This document shows positions 35,268 to 44,025 of a stretch of 64,000 nucleotides of DNA, one piece after another. A program made the translations under genes and the position numbers. The DNA comes from DTU024 sp964518875 (GTDB lineage Bacteria > Bacillota > Clostridia > Christensenellales > Aristaeellaceae). The stretch's first letter is position 1. Each line of letters opens with the position of its first letter. Below the pieces are notes generated by a model. That model worked only from the letters and a program-made list of their open reading frames with translations. It had not been told where the DNA came from and did no database searches. The stretch is from assembly GCA_964518875.1 (NCBI GenBank), contig CAZFHI010000001.1, forward strand, positions 62,001-126,000, written 5' to 3'.

Positions 35268-35852
35268 TTATATAAAGCTTTTTATAAAAATTTCAAGTCC
35301 TATAATAATAAGTATGGCTCCGCCCAAAACGTCGGCTTTCCCTGAAAGCTTTGTTCCGGCTTTCTTGCCAATAAAAAGACCTGAAAAGCATATGAAAAAC
35401 GTAACAACGCCAATAATGGCGCACGATAGCAGGGCCTCAAGCAGATTATATTCCGATATTGTAAACCCTACCGAAAGCGCGTCGATAGATGTAGCTACGC
35501 CCTGCATTAAAAGCACCCTTAGGCATATTTCTATTTTTTCTTCTTCCGCGTCCTTGCACTTAACGCCTTCAAAAAGCATTTTTCCGCCTATATATCCAAG
35601 CAGAATAAGGGCAATCCAAGGTATAAATTTTGTAAATGCCTTAAACATGTGCGCGACTGTGGAAACGCATATCCAGCCGATAACAGGCATTGCGAATTGA
35701 AATAAAGAAAATATTCCTGCCACGCAAAACATTCTGCCCCGCTTCATAGCGGGTTCGTTAAGGCCGTTCGCAAGCGAAACCGAAAAAGCGTCCATCGCAA
35801 GACCAACTCCAAGCATAATGCTTTTTGTAAAAAAAGAAATTCCTAAGCTCAT
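35268..35852 (-). CDS. mntP: manganese efflux pump
   Basis: Exports Mn2+ to prevent toxicity. The 194 residues form six membrane helices with the MntP repeat: GVGLAMDAFSVSLANGL near residue 15 and MQGVATSIDALSVGFTISE near 115, each with the conserved Asp and Ser. The manganese riboswitch found about 180-330 bp upstream on the same strand gives independent support. Start ATG at 35852 is preceded by GCAGGAG. Confidence 0.95.
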   Translation of the reverse strand: MSLGISFFTKSIMLGVGLAMDAFSVSLANGLNEPAMKRGRMFCVAGIFSLFQFAMPVIGWICVSTVAHMFKAFTKFIPWIALILLGYIGGKMLFEGVKCKDAEEEKIEICLRVLLMQGVATSIDALSVGFTISEYNLLEALLSCAIIGVVTFFICFSGLFIGKKAGTKLSGKADVLGGAILIIIGLEIFIKSFI

Positions 35853-36029
35853 GTTTTTTCTCCTGCGCTTAAAATATAATACTTATCCCAGGCAGACATA
35901 GATGAACAAAAGTTTTTCCGCTTAGACAAAACCTTGTGAACGAAGCGCAGCGGCTCTACGCTTAATCAACAATGCGCAAAAAAGATGAAAAATCGTTCAT
36001 ACTATAACTATTTTAACCGGATTAAGTAT

Positions 36030-36181
36030 AAATCCCGAGTACAGAAAACTATACTCGGGATTTTATACAGACGGGCTCCATGCACAGCTTTCTGCATGAG
36101 TCTCGCAGTTTAAAGCAAGCCAGACCGTTCGGCCAGTATGTTGACTTGCTGCGCTGTACGCCTGCTACTCCCCCATGGACT
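36030..36181 (-). ncRNA. yybP-ykoY manganese riboswitch with terminator hairpin
   Basis: On the minus strand the 5' part reads TCCATGGGGGAGTAGC, containing the hallmark GGGGAGTAGC. It is followed by CAACATACTGGCC with a CCGAACGG hairpin, then the second hallmark CGAGACTCATGC, and CATGGAG closing P1 with TCCATG. The aptamer is about 36075-36181. Downstream a hairpin at 36030-36063 (AAATCCCGAGTA / TACTCGGGATTT) acts as expression platform. Mn2+ binding would favour read-through into mntP. The call rests on recognised conserved motifs and on the downstream gene, not on a covariance search. Confidence 0.88.
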
Positions 36182-36190
36182 TACCGGGAT

Positions 36191-36219
36191 AGTTTATCAT
36201 CAGCAGCTCCATGTGTCAA
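36191..36219 (-). promoter_or_regulatory. promoter of the Mn riboswitch and mntP
   Basis: On the minus strand TTGACA (36214-36219), 17-bp spacer, TAAACT (36191-36196), placing the transcript start just before the riboswitch. Confidence 0.78.
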
Positions 36220-36280
36220 ACGCGCATCGCAATATTTTTTTGAAAAGTCTATATTATTATTAAAGCGCCCGCTCTATTGA

Positions 36281-36312
36281 AAATTTAAAACACGCCCCGT
36301 TCAGGAGCGTGT
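36281..36312 (-). terminator. intrinsic terminator of the ribosomal protein cluster
   Basis: On the minus strand ACACGC pairs with GCGTGT (with two further G-C pairs around a bulge), followed by TTTTAAATTTT. It lies 30 bp after the rplA stop, so the transcript ends here and does not continue to rplJ. Confidence 0.8.
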
Positions 36313-36341
36313 ATGTAGCGTTACCGCGTTAATTTACAGCG

Positions 36342-37031
36342 TCAGAACTTAAGCGGGTTTACCCTTATGCTCGGTCCCATAGTGCTGCTTATATATACGG
36401 ATCTTAAATATGTGCCCTTGGCCGCCGCGGGCCTCGCCTTTATAATAGCCTGCATAAGCGTATTAAGGTTCTGCTGAAGCTGCTCTTCCGTGAAAGACGC
36501 CTTGCCTATCGGCACGTGAATGATAGCGCTTTTGTCCAGGCGGTATTCAACTTTACCGGCTTTAATTTCTTCTATGGCTTTCGCAACGTCCATAGTAACA
36601 GTGCCGGCCTTTGGGTTTGGCATAAGCCCTTTAGGGCCGAGCAGACGGCCTATGCGTCCTACGACGCCCATCATGTCGGGCGTAGCGACGGCGACATCAA
36701 AGTCAAACCAGTTTTCAGTCTTGATCTTGTCCGCCAGATCCTGCTCGCCTACATAGTCCGCTCCCGCAGTCTTCGCTTCCTCGGCCTTATCGCCTTTAGC
36801 GAAAACGAGCACGCGCACCTTTTTGCCTGTGCCGTGCGGCAAAACTACCGTGCCGCGCACCTGCTGGTCCGCGTGGCGCGGGTCTACGCCTAAACGTATG
36901 GACAGTTCAACGGTTTCATCAAACTTTGCCTTGGCTGTCTGCTTTAAAAGCTTTACGGCCTCGTCAGGATCGTACTGCGCAGATTTATCTATAAGCTTTA
37001 CGCTGTCTGTATATTTCTTTCCGTGTTTCAT
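36342..37031 (-). CDS. rplA: 50S ribosomal protein L1
   Basis: Forms the L1 stalk that guides deacylated tRNA out of the E site. The 229-residue length is typical. Signatures include GKKYTDSVKLID at the start, the RHADQQVRGTVVLPHGTGK stretch near residue 52, and MPNPKAGTVTMDVAKAI near 138. It is the last gene of the cluster; normally rplJ-rplL-rpoB-rpoC follow, but here a terminator and then the mntP riboswitch follow instead. Confidence 0.98.
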   Translation of the reverse strand: MKHGKKYTDSVKLIDKSAQYDPDEAVKLLKQTAKAKFDETVELSIRLGVDPRHADQQVRGTVVLPHGTGKKVRVLVFAKGDKAEEAKTAGADYVGEQDLADKIKTENWFDFDVAVATPDMMGVVGRIGRLLGPKGLMPNPKAGTVTMDVAKAIEEIKAGKVEYRLDKSAIIHVPIGKASFTEEQLQQNLNTLMQAIIKARPAAAKGTYLRSVYISSTMGPSIRVNPLKF

Positions 37032-37078
37032 GTATTCCCTCCTGTGGTTGTATCGGCATTAAAGCCTTCCACACGCTG

Positions 37079-37504
37079 TTATTCTTCTACCGTTATGCCC
37101 ATGCTGCGGGCGGTGCCTGCAACCATGCTCATAGCGGCCTCTATGGAAGCCGCGTTGATATCCGGCATCTTCGTCTGAGCTATTTCGCGCACCTGGTCTT
37201 TGGTAAGCTGAGCCACCTTTACCTTGTTCGGTTCGCCTGAGCCTGCGCTTATGTTAAGCGCTTTTTTGATGAGCACCGGAACCGGCGGGGTTTTCGTTAT
37301 AAAGGTGAAAGACCTGTCCGCGTATACGGTGATTACAACAGGTATTACAAGCCCTGCGTCCTTGGCTGTGCGCGCGTTGAACTCCTTGCAGAAGCCTGGA
37401 ATGTTCACGCCGTGCTGGCCTAAGGCCGGGCCTATCGGGGGTGCAGGGGTTGCCTTGCCGGCTTCAACCTGCAGTTTTATATATGCGACTACTTTCTTTG
37501 CCAT
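37079..37504 (-). CDS. rplK: 50S ribosomal protein L11
   Basis: Part of the GTPase-associated centre. It has 141 residues with the Pro-rich PAPPIGPALGQHGVNIPGFC start and the C-terminal rRNA-binding domain (KMPDINAASIEAAMSMVAGT). I chose the ATG at 37504 because GGAGG lies at proper spacing and it gives the standard MAKKV start; three extra upstream codons are possible but not likely. Confidence 0.98.
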   Translation of the reverse strand: MAKKVVAYIKLQVEAGKATPAPPIGPALGQHGVNIPGFCKEFNARTAKDAGLVIPVVITVYADRSFTFITKTPPVPVLIKKALNISAGSGEPNKVKVAQLTKDQVREIAQTKMPDINAASIEAAMSMVAGTARSMGITVEE

Positions 37505-37566
37505 AAACGGCACCTCCTAAATTAAGTGGTATGGCGGCGCTTGCGCGCCTCCCACAAGCGGGCAGA

Positions 37567-38100
37567 TCAGAGCTTTTCCGCTTTGGAAAGCTCTATTTCT
37601 ACTTGCAGTTCTCTGCCCAGGAACATCTTAACCTTAACCTGCATTTTACCGTGCTCTAAGTCTATGGATTCCACAGTGCCGGTAAAGTTTTCAAGCGGTC
37701 CGGACTTTATGCGCACTTCTTCGCCGATAACCATCTTCGTTCTTTCGGCCTGCGGACGGCTTGAAAGCATATGCTCAACCTCCGCCTGGCTGAGCGGAAC
37801 AGGCTTGGAGTCCGGGCCCACAAAGCCCGTAACCCCGCGCGTGTTGCGCACAACGTACCAGCTGTCGCTGGTAATGATCATCTTAACAAGCACGTATCCC
37901 GGAAAGGTTTTATGCTGGGTTATTTTTTTCTTGCCGTTGCGTATTTCGGCGACTTCTTCTATAGGCACGCGCACTTCCTGTATAAGCTGCTGCATGTGCT
38001 GGTTTTCCGCCGCTTTTTCAAGGTTGTCTTTTACTTTATTTTCATAGCCGGAATAGGTATGAACAACATACCACTGCGCCTGTTCTTGGTTTTCGGACAT
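37567..38100 (-). CDS. nusG: transcription termination/antitermination factor NusG
   Basis: Binds RNA polymerase and couples it to Rho or ribosomes. The 177-residue protein has the NGN domain (QWYVVHTYSGYENKV at residues 9-23, FPGYVLVKM near 66, VRNTRGVTGFVG near 84) and a KOW domain (GEEVRIKSGPLENFTGTVES near 126). It follows secE by 10 bp and precedes rplK, the classic order. Confidence 0.98.
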   Translation of the reverse strand: MSENQEQAQWYVVHTYSGYENKVKDNLEKAAENQHMQQLIQEVRVPIEEVAEIRNGKKKITQHKTFPGYVLVKMIITSDSWYVVRNTRGVTGFVGPDSKPVPLSQAEVEHMLSSRPQAERTKMVIGEEVRIKSGPLENFTGTVESIDLEHGKMQVKVKMFLGRELQVEIELSKAEKL

Positions 38101-38110
38101 AGCTTCTCTC

Positions 38111-38398
38111 TCAGGCGCCGACTATCGCAGCGATAAGCTTCGAAGCGCCAAGGTCCAGCAAACCAATTACAACGCCCATAAACACCATAAACGCAATTAC
38201 AATGCCTGTGTACTGCCAAAGGTTTTCCCGGCTTGGCCATGTAACCTTTTTAAGCTCTCTCCAGGTGTTTTTAAACGGGGAGGCAATTCTGCCTGGCAGG
38301 CGCCTGAAGAAATTGACAAACTTTGACGAAGAAGAATCCTGCTTGTTTTTCTTGTCGGCTGTATTTTTTGCCTTGCGGGCGGATGTATCCTCTGCCAT
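38111..38398 (-). CDS. secE: preprotein translocase subunit SecE
   Basis: Small essential subunit of the SecYEG channel. It has 95 residues: a charged N-terminal tail, the conserved WRELKKVTWPSRENLWQYT segment near residue 46, and one membrane helix (about 64-88). Its ATG is 2 bases after the rpmG stop, and the GAGG ribosome site lies inside the end of rpmG. Confidence 0.96.
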   Translation of the reverse strand: MAEDTSARKAKNTADKKNKQDSSSSKFVNFFRRLPGRIASPFKNTWRELKKVTWPSRENLWQYTGIVIAFMVFMGVVIGLLDLGASKLIAAIVGA

Positions 38399-38400
38399 TT

Positions 38401-38565
38401 TTACCTCGTTTCCTTATGCACGGTATGCTTGCGGCAGAAGCGGCAGTACTTTTTCATTTCAAGCCGCTCTGTCGTGTTCTTTTTGTTTTTTACGGTAGGA
38501 TAGTTGCGCTGCTTGCACTCTTGGCAGGCCAGCACAATATTGGCTCTTGCTCCTTTAGCTGCCAT
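38401..38565 (-). CDS. rpmG: 50S ribosomal protein L33 (zinc-binding form)
   Basis: A 54-residue ribosomal protein with the sequence start MAAKGARANIVLACQECK, the NYPTVKNKKNTTERLEMKKY core, and the ending CRFCRKHTVHKETR. Cysteines 14, 17, 41 and 44 form two CxxC pairs, so this is the four-cysteine, zinc-binding form. It sits between tuf and secE; no tRNA-Trp is found here although that tRNA often lies in this gap. Confidence 0.96.
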   Translation of the reverse strand: MAAKGARANIVLACQECKQRNYPTVKNKKNTTERLEMKKYCRFCRKHTVHKETR

Positions 38566-38595
38566 GATTGCACCTCGTTTCTTAAGATATCAGGC

Positions 38596-39810
38596 TTATT
38601 CTACAATTTTCGCGACGGCGCCGGCGCCCACGGTGTGGCCGCCTTCACGGATAGCAAAGCGCAGCCCCTGCTCAATAGCGATAGGCGTTATAAGCTGTAC
38701 TTCCATCTGTACGTTGTCACCAGGCATTACCATTTCCACGCCTTCAGGCAGGGTTATGGTTCCTGTTACGTCTGTTGTTCTAAAGTAGAACTGCGGGCGA
38801 TAGCCGTTGAAGAAAGGCGTATGACGGCCGCCCTCATCCTTCGTAAGAACGTAAACTTCTCCGAAGAAATGTGTTAAAGGCTTGATCGTTCCGGGCTTTG
38901 CAAGCACCTGGCCGCGCTCTATCTCGTTGCGCTGCACGCCGCGGAGAAGCACGCCTATGTTGTCGCCAGCTTCGCCTTCGTCAAGCATCTTGTGGAACAT
39001 CTCTACTCCGGTTACTACGACCGAGCGGGACTTTTCTGTAAGGCCGACTATTTCAACAGTGTCGGATACCTTTACGGCGCCGCGCTCTACACGGCCGGTT
39101 GCAACTGTGCCGCGGCCTGTGATTGAAAATACGTCCTCGACAGGCATAAGGAAGGGCTTGTCTACGTCGCGGTCAGGCGTAGGAATGTAGGCGTCCACAG
39201 CTTCCATAAGATCGAATATGCATTTGCACTCAGGCGCGTGCTCAGGATCTGTGCCGCCGTTCTGCATGTACTCAAGCGCCTTTAACGCCGAGCCCTTTAT
39301 AATAGGCACATCGTCTCCAGGAAAGCCGTATTCGTTTAACAGCTCGCGCACTTCCATTTCGACTAACTCAAGAAGTTCCTCGTCGTCCATAAGGTCCGTC
39401 TTGTTGATGAATACTACGATGTAGGGAACGCCGACCTGGCGGGCAAGCAGTATATGCTCGCGCGTCTGCGGCATAGGTCCGTCGGGAGCTGATACTAGCA
39501 GTATCGCGCCGTCCATCTGGGCCGCGCCTGTAATCATGTTCTTAACATAGTCGGCGTGGCCGGGGCAGTCCACATGCGCGTAGTGACGATTTTCGGTTTC
39601 GTACTCAACGTGGCTTGTGTTGATTGTTATTCCACGCGCCTTTTCTTCCGGCGCCTTGTCGATTTCGTCATATTTCATGGCGCTGGCGTGGCCTTCCTTT
39701 GCAAGCACCATCGTGATTGCCGCTGTAAGCGTCGTCTTGCCATGGTCAACGTGCCCTATGGTTCCTATGTTCACATGGGGTTTTGTGCGTTCGTATTTTT
39801 CTTTTGCCAT
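38596..39810 (-). CDS. tuf: elongation factor Tu
   Basis: GTPase that brings aminoacyl-tRNA to the ribosome. The 404 residues show GHVDHGKTT near residue 19, the RGITINTSHVEYE switch near 59, DCPGHADYVKNM near 81, and NKTDL near 136. It has about ten residues more than the common 394-397, mostly in the GGTDPEHAPECKCIFDLMEA region. It lies between fusA and rpmG, where the str and secE operons are joined. Confidence 0.98.
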   Translation of the reverse strand: MAKEKYERTKPHVNIGTIGHVDHGKTTLTAAITMVLAKEGHASAMKYDEIDKAPEEKARGITINTSHVEYETENRHYAHVDCPGHADYVKNMITGAAQMDGAILLVSAPDGPMPQTREHILLARQVGVPYIVVFINKTDLMDDEELLELVEMEVRELLNEYGFPGDDVPIIKGSALKALEYMQNGGTDPEHAPECKCIFDLMEAVDAYIPTPDRDVDKPFLMPVEDVFSITGRGTVATGRVERGAVKVSDTVEIVGLTEKSRSVVVTGVEMFHKMLDEGEAGDNIGVLLRGVQRNEIERGQVLAKPGTIKPLTHFFGEVYVLTKDEGGRHTPFFNGYRPQFYFRTTDVTGTITLPEGVEMVMPGDNVQMEVQLITPIAIEQGLRFAIREGGHTVGAGAVAKIVE

Positions 39811-39840
39811 AATTTCTCCTCCAATGAATTATGTTAATAA

Positions 39841-41910
39841 TTATTTGCCTAATATTTTTTCCGCTATGCTCTTGGGCACTTCTTCAAAGTGGTCGAAGAC
39901 CATTGTGAACATGCCTCTGCCCTGTGTTTTGGAACGCAGGTCCGTTGCATAGCCGAACATGGAGCTGAGCGGCACATAGGCGTCTATTGCCTGGTCGTGC
40001 TGCCTTGCTTCCATCTTGTCAACCCTGCCGCGGCGAGAGTTGATATCGCCTATTACATCGCCAAGGTATTGATCCGGCACTATTACTTCGACCTTCATCA
40101 TAGGTTCAAGCAGAACGGGACTGGCCTTTTTAAGTGCTTCCTTAAACGCCATGGATCCTGCAATCTTGTAAGCCATTTCAGAAGAGTCCACCTCGTGATA
40201 GGATCCATCAAGTAGCGTGGCCTTGAAGTCCACAACTTCGTAGCCTCCGAGAATGCCGGACTGAGCCGCTTCCTGTATGCCCTGATCCACCGGAGCGATA
40301 AACTCCTTAGGTATGGCGCCGCCGACGATCTTGCTTTCAAACTGATAGCCGGAGCCTGCTTCAAGAGGCTCGATCTCGATAACGCAGTGGCCGTACTGAC
40401 CGTGGCCGCCCGTCTGGCGGACATAGCGTCCTTCGGCTTTCGAAGCCTGCCTTATGGTTTCCTTGTAAGCAACCTGCGGCTTGCCTACCGTAGCTTCTAC
40501 CTTAAACTCGCGCATTAAGCGGTCTACTATTATTTCAAGGTGAAGCTCGCCCATGCCGGCTATTATGGTTTGTCCGGTCTGGTCGTCCGTATAGGTTTTA
40601 AACGTCGGGTCTTCTTCTGCAAGACGCGCCAATGCCATGCTCATCTTTTCCTGGCCGGCCTTGGTCTTCGGCTCTATCGCGACGCGTATAACCGGTTCCG
40701 GGAACACCATGTTTTCAAGTATTATGGGGTTCTTTTCGTCGCACAGCGTATCGCCCGTGGTGGTGTCTTTAAGGCCTACCGCAGCGCATATATCGCCCGT
40801 GCATACGCCAGCTATGTCTTCGCGGTGATTCGCGTGCATGCGGAGTATCCTGCTTAAGCGCTCGCGCTTTCCCTTGGTTGAGTTAAGCACGTAGCTGTTG
40901 GTTTCAATCATTCCTGAATAGACTCTGAAAAAAGCAAGCTTTCCTACAAACGGGTCCACCGCTATCTTGAACGCAAGCGCGGAAAAAGGCTGATCATCCG
41001 AAGGATGGCGCTCCATTTCTACTTCGCTGTCCTTTGGATCCGTGCCTTTTATGGCCGCTACGTCAAGCGGCGAAGGCATGTACTCCGTAATAGCGTCAAG
41101 CAAAGGCTGAACGCCCTTGTTGCGATAGCTTGTTCCGCAAAGAACAGGCGTCATCTTGCACGATACAGTGGCCTTGCGTATAACGGTTTTTATTTCCTGC
41201 TCTGTTATTTCTTCGCCTTCCAGGTATTTATTCATAAGGTCGTCGTCCTGTTCCGCGACGGCCTCCAGCATATTGTTGCGGTACTGTTCCGCCATTTCCT
41301 TCATGTTGTCGGGAATATCTTCTTCACGGATATCCTTGCCCATGTCGTCATAGTAAACTTCCGCTTTCATACGGATAAGGTCCACAATGCCTCTGAAATC
41401 GGCTTCCTTGCCTATTGGCAGCTGTACGGGAACGGCGTTTGCGTGCAGACGCGTTTTCATCATGTCTACCGCGCGGAAAAAGTCCGCTCCTACAATATCC
41501 ATCTTGTTTACGTAAGCCATGCGCGGCACGTTATAGGTTGCCGCCTGTTTCCAGACCATTTCGCTTTGCGGTTCAACGCCGCCTTTAGCGCAAAAAACTG
41601 CAACCGCGCCGTCCAAAACGCGAAGGCTGCGTTCCACTTCCACAGTAAAGTCCACGTGTCCGGGGGTATCTATGATGTTTATAGTGTACCCTTTCCACTG
41701 GCACGTCGTAGCGGCGGAAGTGATAGTTATGCCGCGTTCTTTTTCCTGGGCCATCCAGTCCATAGTAGCGGCGCCCTCGTGCGTCTCTCCAAGACGGTAT
41801 ACTCTGCCTGTATAGTAAAGGATACGCTCTGTTGTGGTTGTCTTACCTGCGTCGATGTGTGCCATTATGCCGATATTACGTATTTTGTCGAGCGGGTGTT
41901 CTCTTACCAT
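39841..41910 (-). CDS. fusA: elongation factor G
   Basis: GTPase that drives translocation. The 689-residue protein shows AHIDAGKTTTTERILYYTG near residue 17, KERGITITSAATTC near 58, DTPGHVDFTVEVERS near 81, NKMD near 135, and the domain IV/V motifs GHGQYGHCVIEIEP and RRGRVDKMEARQ. It follows rpsG by about 60 bp and precedes tuf, the normal str-operon order. Confidence 0.98.
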   Translation of the reverse strand: MVREHPLDKIRNIGIMAHIDAGKTTTTERILYYTGRVYRLGETHEGAATMDWMAQEKERGITITSAATTCQWKGYTINIIDTPGHVDFTVEVERSLRVLDGAVAVFCAKGGVEPQSEMVWKQAATYNVPRMAYVNKMDIVGADFFRAVDMMKTRLHANAVPVQLPIGKEADFRGIVDLIRMKAEVYYDDMGKDIREEDIPDNMKEMAEQYRNNMLEAVAEQDDDLMNKYLEGEEITEQEIKTVIRKATVSCKMTPVLCGTSYRNKGVQPLLDAITEYMPSPLDVAAIKGTDPKDSEVEMERHPSDDQPFSALAFKIAVDPFVGKLAFFRVYSGMIETNSYVLNSTKGKRERLSRILRMHANHREDIAGVCTGDICAAVGLKDTTTGDTLCDEKNPIILENMVFPEPVIRVAIEPKTKAGQEKMSMALARLAEEDPTFKTYTDDQTGQTIIAGMGELHLEIIVDRLMREFKVEATVGKPQVAYKETIRQASKAEGRYVRQTGGHGQYGHCVIEIEPLEAGSGYQFESKIVGGAIPKEFIAPVDQGIQEAAQSGILGGYEVVDFKATLLDGSYHEVDSSEMAYKIAGSMAFKEALKKASPVLLEPMMKVEVIVPDQYLGDVIGDINSRRGRVDKMEARQHDQAIDAYVPLSSMFGYATDLRSKTQGRGMFTMVFDHFEEVPKSIAEKILGK

Positions 41911-41969
41911 GCAGTTTTTTCCTCCATCGACAGCCTGCCGCTGTCTTAACTTTCTTTTTTAGTCCTTAA

Positions 41970-42440
41970 TTACCAGCGGTAATGCGCAAACGCCTTGTTG
42001 GCTTCCGCCATGCGGTGCATTTCTTCTTTTCTGCGCACTGCGTTGCCGGTGTTGTTCGCAGCTTCCATAAGTTCGTTTGCAAGGCGTTCGCTCATGGTGC
42101 GCTCAGACCTTGCGCGGCTGAACTGAACTATCCAGCGCAAAGCGAGCGTCTGCTTGCGCTCCTCGCGTATTTCCATAGGCACCTGGTATGTGGCGCCGCC
42201 TACGCGCCTTGCTTTAACCTCTAACTGGGGCTTTACGTTGTTCAAAGCCTCCTGGAATACGTCCTTAGGCTCTTTGCCTGTCTTTTCTTTTATAGTGTCA
42301 AATGCGGTGTAGCAGATTTTCTGCGCAACGCCGCGCTTGCCGTCTAACATTATCTGGTTTATTAACTTTGTTACAACTGTGGTGCCGTATAAAGGATCCG
42401 GCAGCACTTCTCTTTTTGATACATAGCCTCTGCGGGGCAT
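41970..42440 (-). CDS. rpsG: 30S ribosomal protein S7
   Basis: Primary binder of the 3' domain of 16S rRNA. The 156-residue length is standard, with start PRRGYVSKREVLPDPLYG and the VKARRVGGATYQVPMEIR segment near residue 75. It lies 120 bp after rpsL. Confidence 0.98.
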   Translation of the reverse strand: MPRRGYVSKREVLPDPLYGTTVVTKLINQIMLDGKRGVAQKICYTAFDTIKEKTGKEPKDVFQEALNNVKPQLEVKARRVGGATYQVPMEIREERKQTLALRWIVQFSRARSERTMSERLANELMEAANNTGNAVRRKEEMHRMAEANKAFAHYRW

Positions 42441-42559
42441 TACAAATCCTCCTTAATTAAGCTTGTCGCTTAAAGGCTGTGCCAGCATCGCACAATAAGC
42501 CGTAGCCTTTTAGAGCGTTCCTCTCTAAATGCAAGGCGGGCTCTGCCAAAAGCGGACTC

Positions 42560-42934
42560 TTATTTTTTGGGGCGCTTTGCGCCGTAGAGTGAACGGGCCT
42601 GCATGCGCTTATCTACGCCTGCCGTATCCAGCGCGCCGCGTATTACGTGATAACGAACGCCAGGCAGGTCGCGCACACGGCCGCCGCGTATAAGCACAAC
42701 TGAGTGCTCCTGCAAATTATGGCCTATGCCGGGGATATAGCATGTACCTTCGTACTGGTTGGTAAGCCTTATCCTCGCGATTTTGCGCAAGGCGGAGTTT
42801 GGCTTCTTGGGCGTTGTTGTTTTAACGCTCAGGCAAACGCCGCGTCTTTGCGGGCATCCTTGCAGTATAGGCGCGTCTGACTTCTTTAGTTGTTTTTTCC
42901 TTCCCTTGCGTATCAGCTGATTGATCGTGGGCAC
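42560..42934 (-). CDS. rpsL: 30S ribosomal protein S12
   Basis: Decoding-centre protein of 124 residues. It has the usual PTINQLIRKGRK start and TTPKKPNSALRKIARIRL near residue 39, with the lysine whose change gives streptomycin resistance being the normal Lys. The start is GTG at 42934 with AGGAGG at good spacing. It is the first gene of the nine-gene translation cluster. Confidence 0.98.
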   Translation of the reverse strand: MPTINQLIRKGRKKQLKKSDAPILQGCPQRRGVCLSVKTTTPKKPNSALRKIARIRLTNQYEGTCYIPGIGHNLQEHSVVLIRGGRVRDLPGVRYHVIRGALDTAGVDKRMQARSLYGAKRPKK

Positions 42935-43111
42935 GGAAACACCTCCTGAAATTTAATCGGAAACCCTTAAAGGCTTCCTCCTATGCCCTTCCCCTTCAAC
43001 CCATAGGGACGCATAGTATTCGTGCATTGCCAGATTTGGGTTAGCCGTACTTTAATAAGCCGGCAAAGTGGCAACCGTTGTATAGTAACATACTTTATGC
43101 AAGTCTGTCAA
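42935..43111 (-). promoter_or_regulatory. promoter and leader of the rpsL-to-rplA cluster
   Basis: On the minus strand TTGACA (43106-43111), 18-bp spacer, TACTAT (43082-43087). The roughly 140-nt leader contains CTATGC/GCATAG and GGAA/TTCC-type stems near 42950-43020, with purine-rich stretches, and ends in the rpsL ribosome site. The leader could bind a ribosomal protein, but I cannot match it to a known regulatory RNA. Confidence 0.65.
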
Positions 43112-43216
43112 ATGTTTTTAGCGGGTTTAGGACGCTTAATCAAGAGCTTAAAACATGATCCAAAAGAATAAAAAACGCGGTAAAATACAGGTGAAGAAAA
43201 GGCATAACAAACTGCT

Positions 43217-43250
43217 TGTTGTTAGATCATTTATGTTGTTAGATCATTTA
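43217..43250 (+). repeat. perfect 17-bp tandem duplication at the 3' end of pcp
   Basis: TGTTGTTAGATCATTTA occurs twice without a gap (43217-43233 and 43234-43250). The second copy contains the pcp stop codon. Confidence 0.85.
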
Positions 43251-43856
43251 TATTGTTGTTCAAGCGTTTCTATGCACGTTTTTATAGCCTCGGCCTGCAT
43301 TTCAAGCGGCATGGAAGGCGTATTGGGGTTATTAAGGGTTTGCTCCGGCAGGCATGGCAAATGTATAAAACCTCCCCGCGCGCTTTTTTTGTCTTTATTT
43401 AAATAGTACATAAGGCTGTAAAAAACATGGTTGCACACGTATGTTCCCGCCGTATTCGATACGGCGGCGGGTATGCCTTTTTCGTTTACGGCTTTAAGCA
43501 TTTTTTTAATCGGAAGAGTGCTGAAATACGCGTTTTCGCCGTCGGCGAATATAGCTTCATCGCGCTTAATAATACCATCGTTGTCTTTAGCTTCGCTGTC
43601 GTCAACGTTTATCGCCACGCGTTCTATGCTTACGCGCGCTCTTCCCGCGGCCTGTCCCATGCATATGACGGCGTCAGGGTTTAAAGCGTTTAGAGCTTCT
43701 TTTAAGTATGATATGCGATTTGCCGTACGTTACCGGCAGCATAAGCTCGTTAAGCTTAACGCCCAGACTTAAATTTTTTATGCTTTCAAGCACCCGCTCT
43801 GAAGAATTTATTTCGTTCAGCAGAAAAGGTTCAAAGGCCGTTACAAGTATTTCCAT
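43244..43856 (-). pseudogene. pcp: pyrrolidone-carboxylate peptidase, frameshifted
   Basis: Pcp removes N-terminal pyroglutamate from peptides. The frame starts at 43856 (MEILVTAFEPFLLNEINSSE, AAGGAGG site) and runs into a stop near 43674 after SHIILKRSSKRFKP. The rest continues in another frame: EALNALNPDAVICMGQAAGR, SIERVAINVDD, YFSTLPIKKM, then SNTAGTYVCNHVFY with the catalytic Cys and GGFIHLPCLPEQ with the catalytic His. Removing one base from the TTTT run at 43700-43703 restores a single protein of about 203 residues, the normal length. The catalytic residues all survive, so this is either a recent mutation or a sequencing error. Confidence 0.88.
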
Positions 43857-43963
43857 TTTTCCCTCCTTTTTTATATTCTATACTGTTTAAAAAGCGTTTA
43901 CAACGGGTAAACAGCGTATGAGCAGGGGAGGTTCGCAATCAATTTGCAAGTTATGTTTTTTCT

Positions 43964-43992
43964 TTGACAAAGCGTGCGAATATTTGTATAAT
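43964..43992 (+). promoter_or_regulatory. promoter of the small membrane protein and rubrerythrin genes
   Basis: TTGACA (43964-43969), 17-bp spacer, TATAAT (43987-43992): a consensus sigma-A-type promoter, 34 bp before the first start. Confidence 0.9.
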
Positions 43993-44025
43993 ATGAACCG
44001 TATCATCGGTTTAAGGAGATTAGCA

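Noticed and set aside
36080..36280. 66-codon plus-strand frame
   Set aside because: It is the antisense of the manganese riboswitch and its promoter; no ribosome site.
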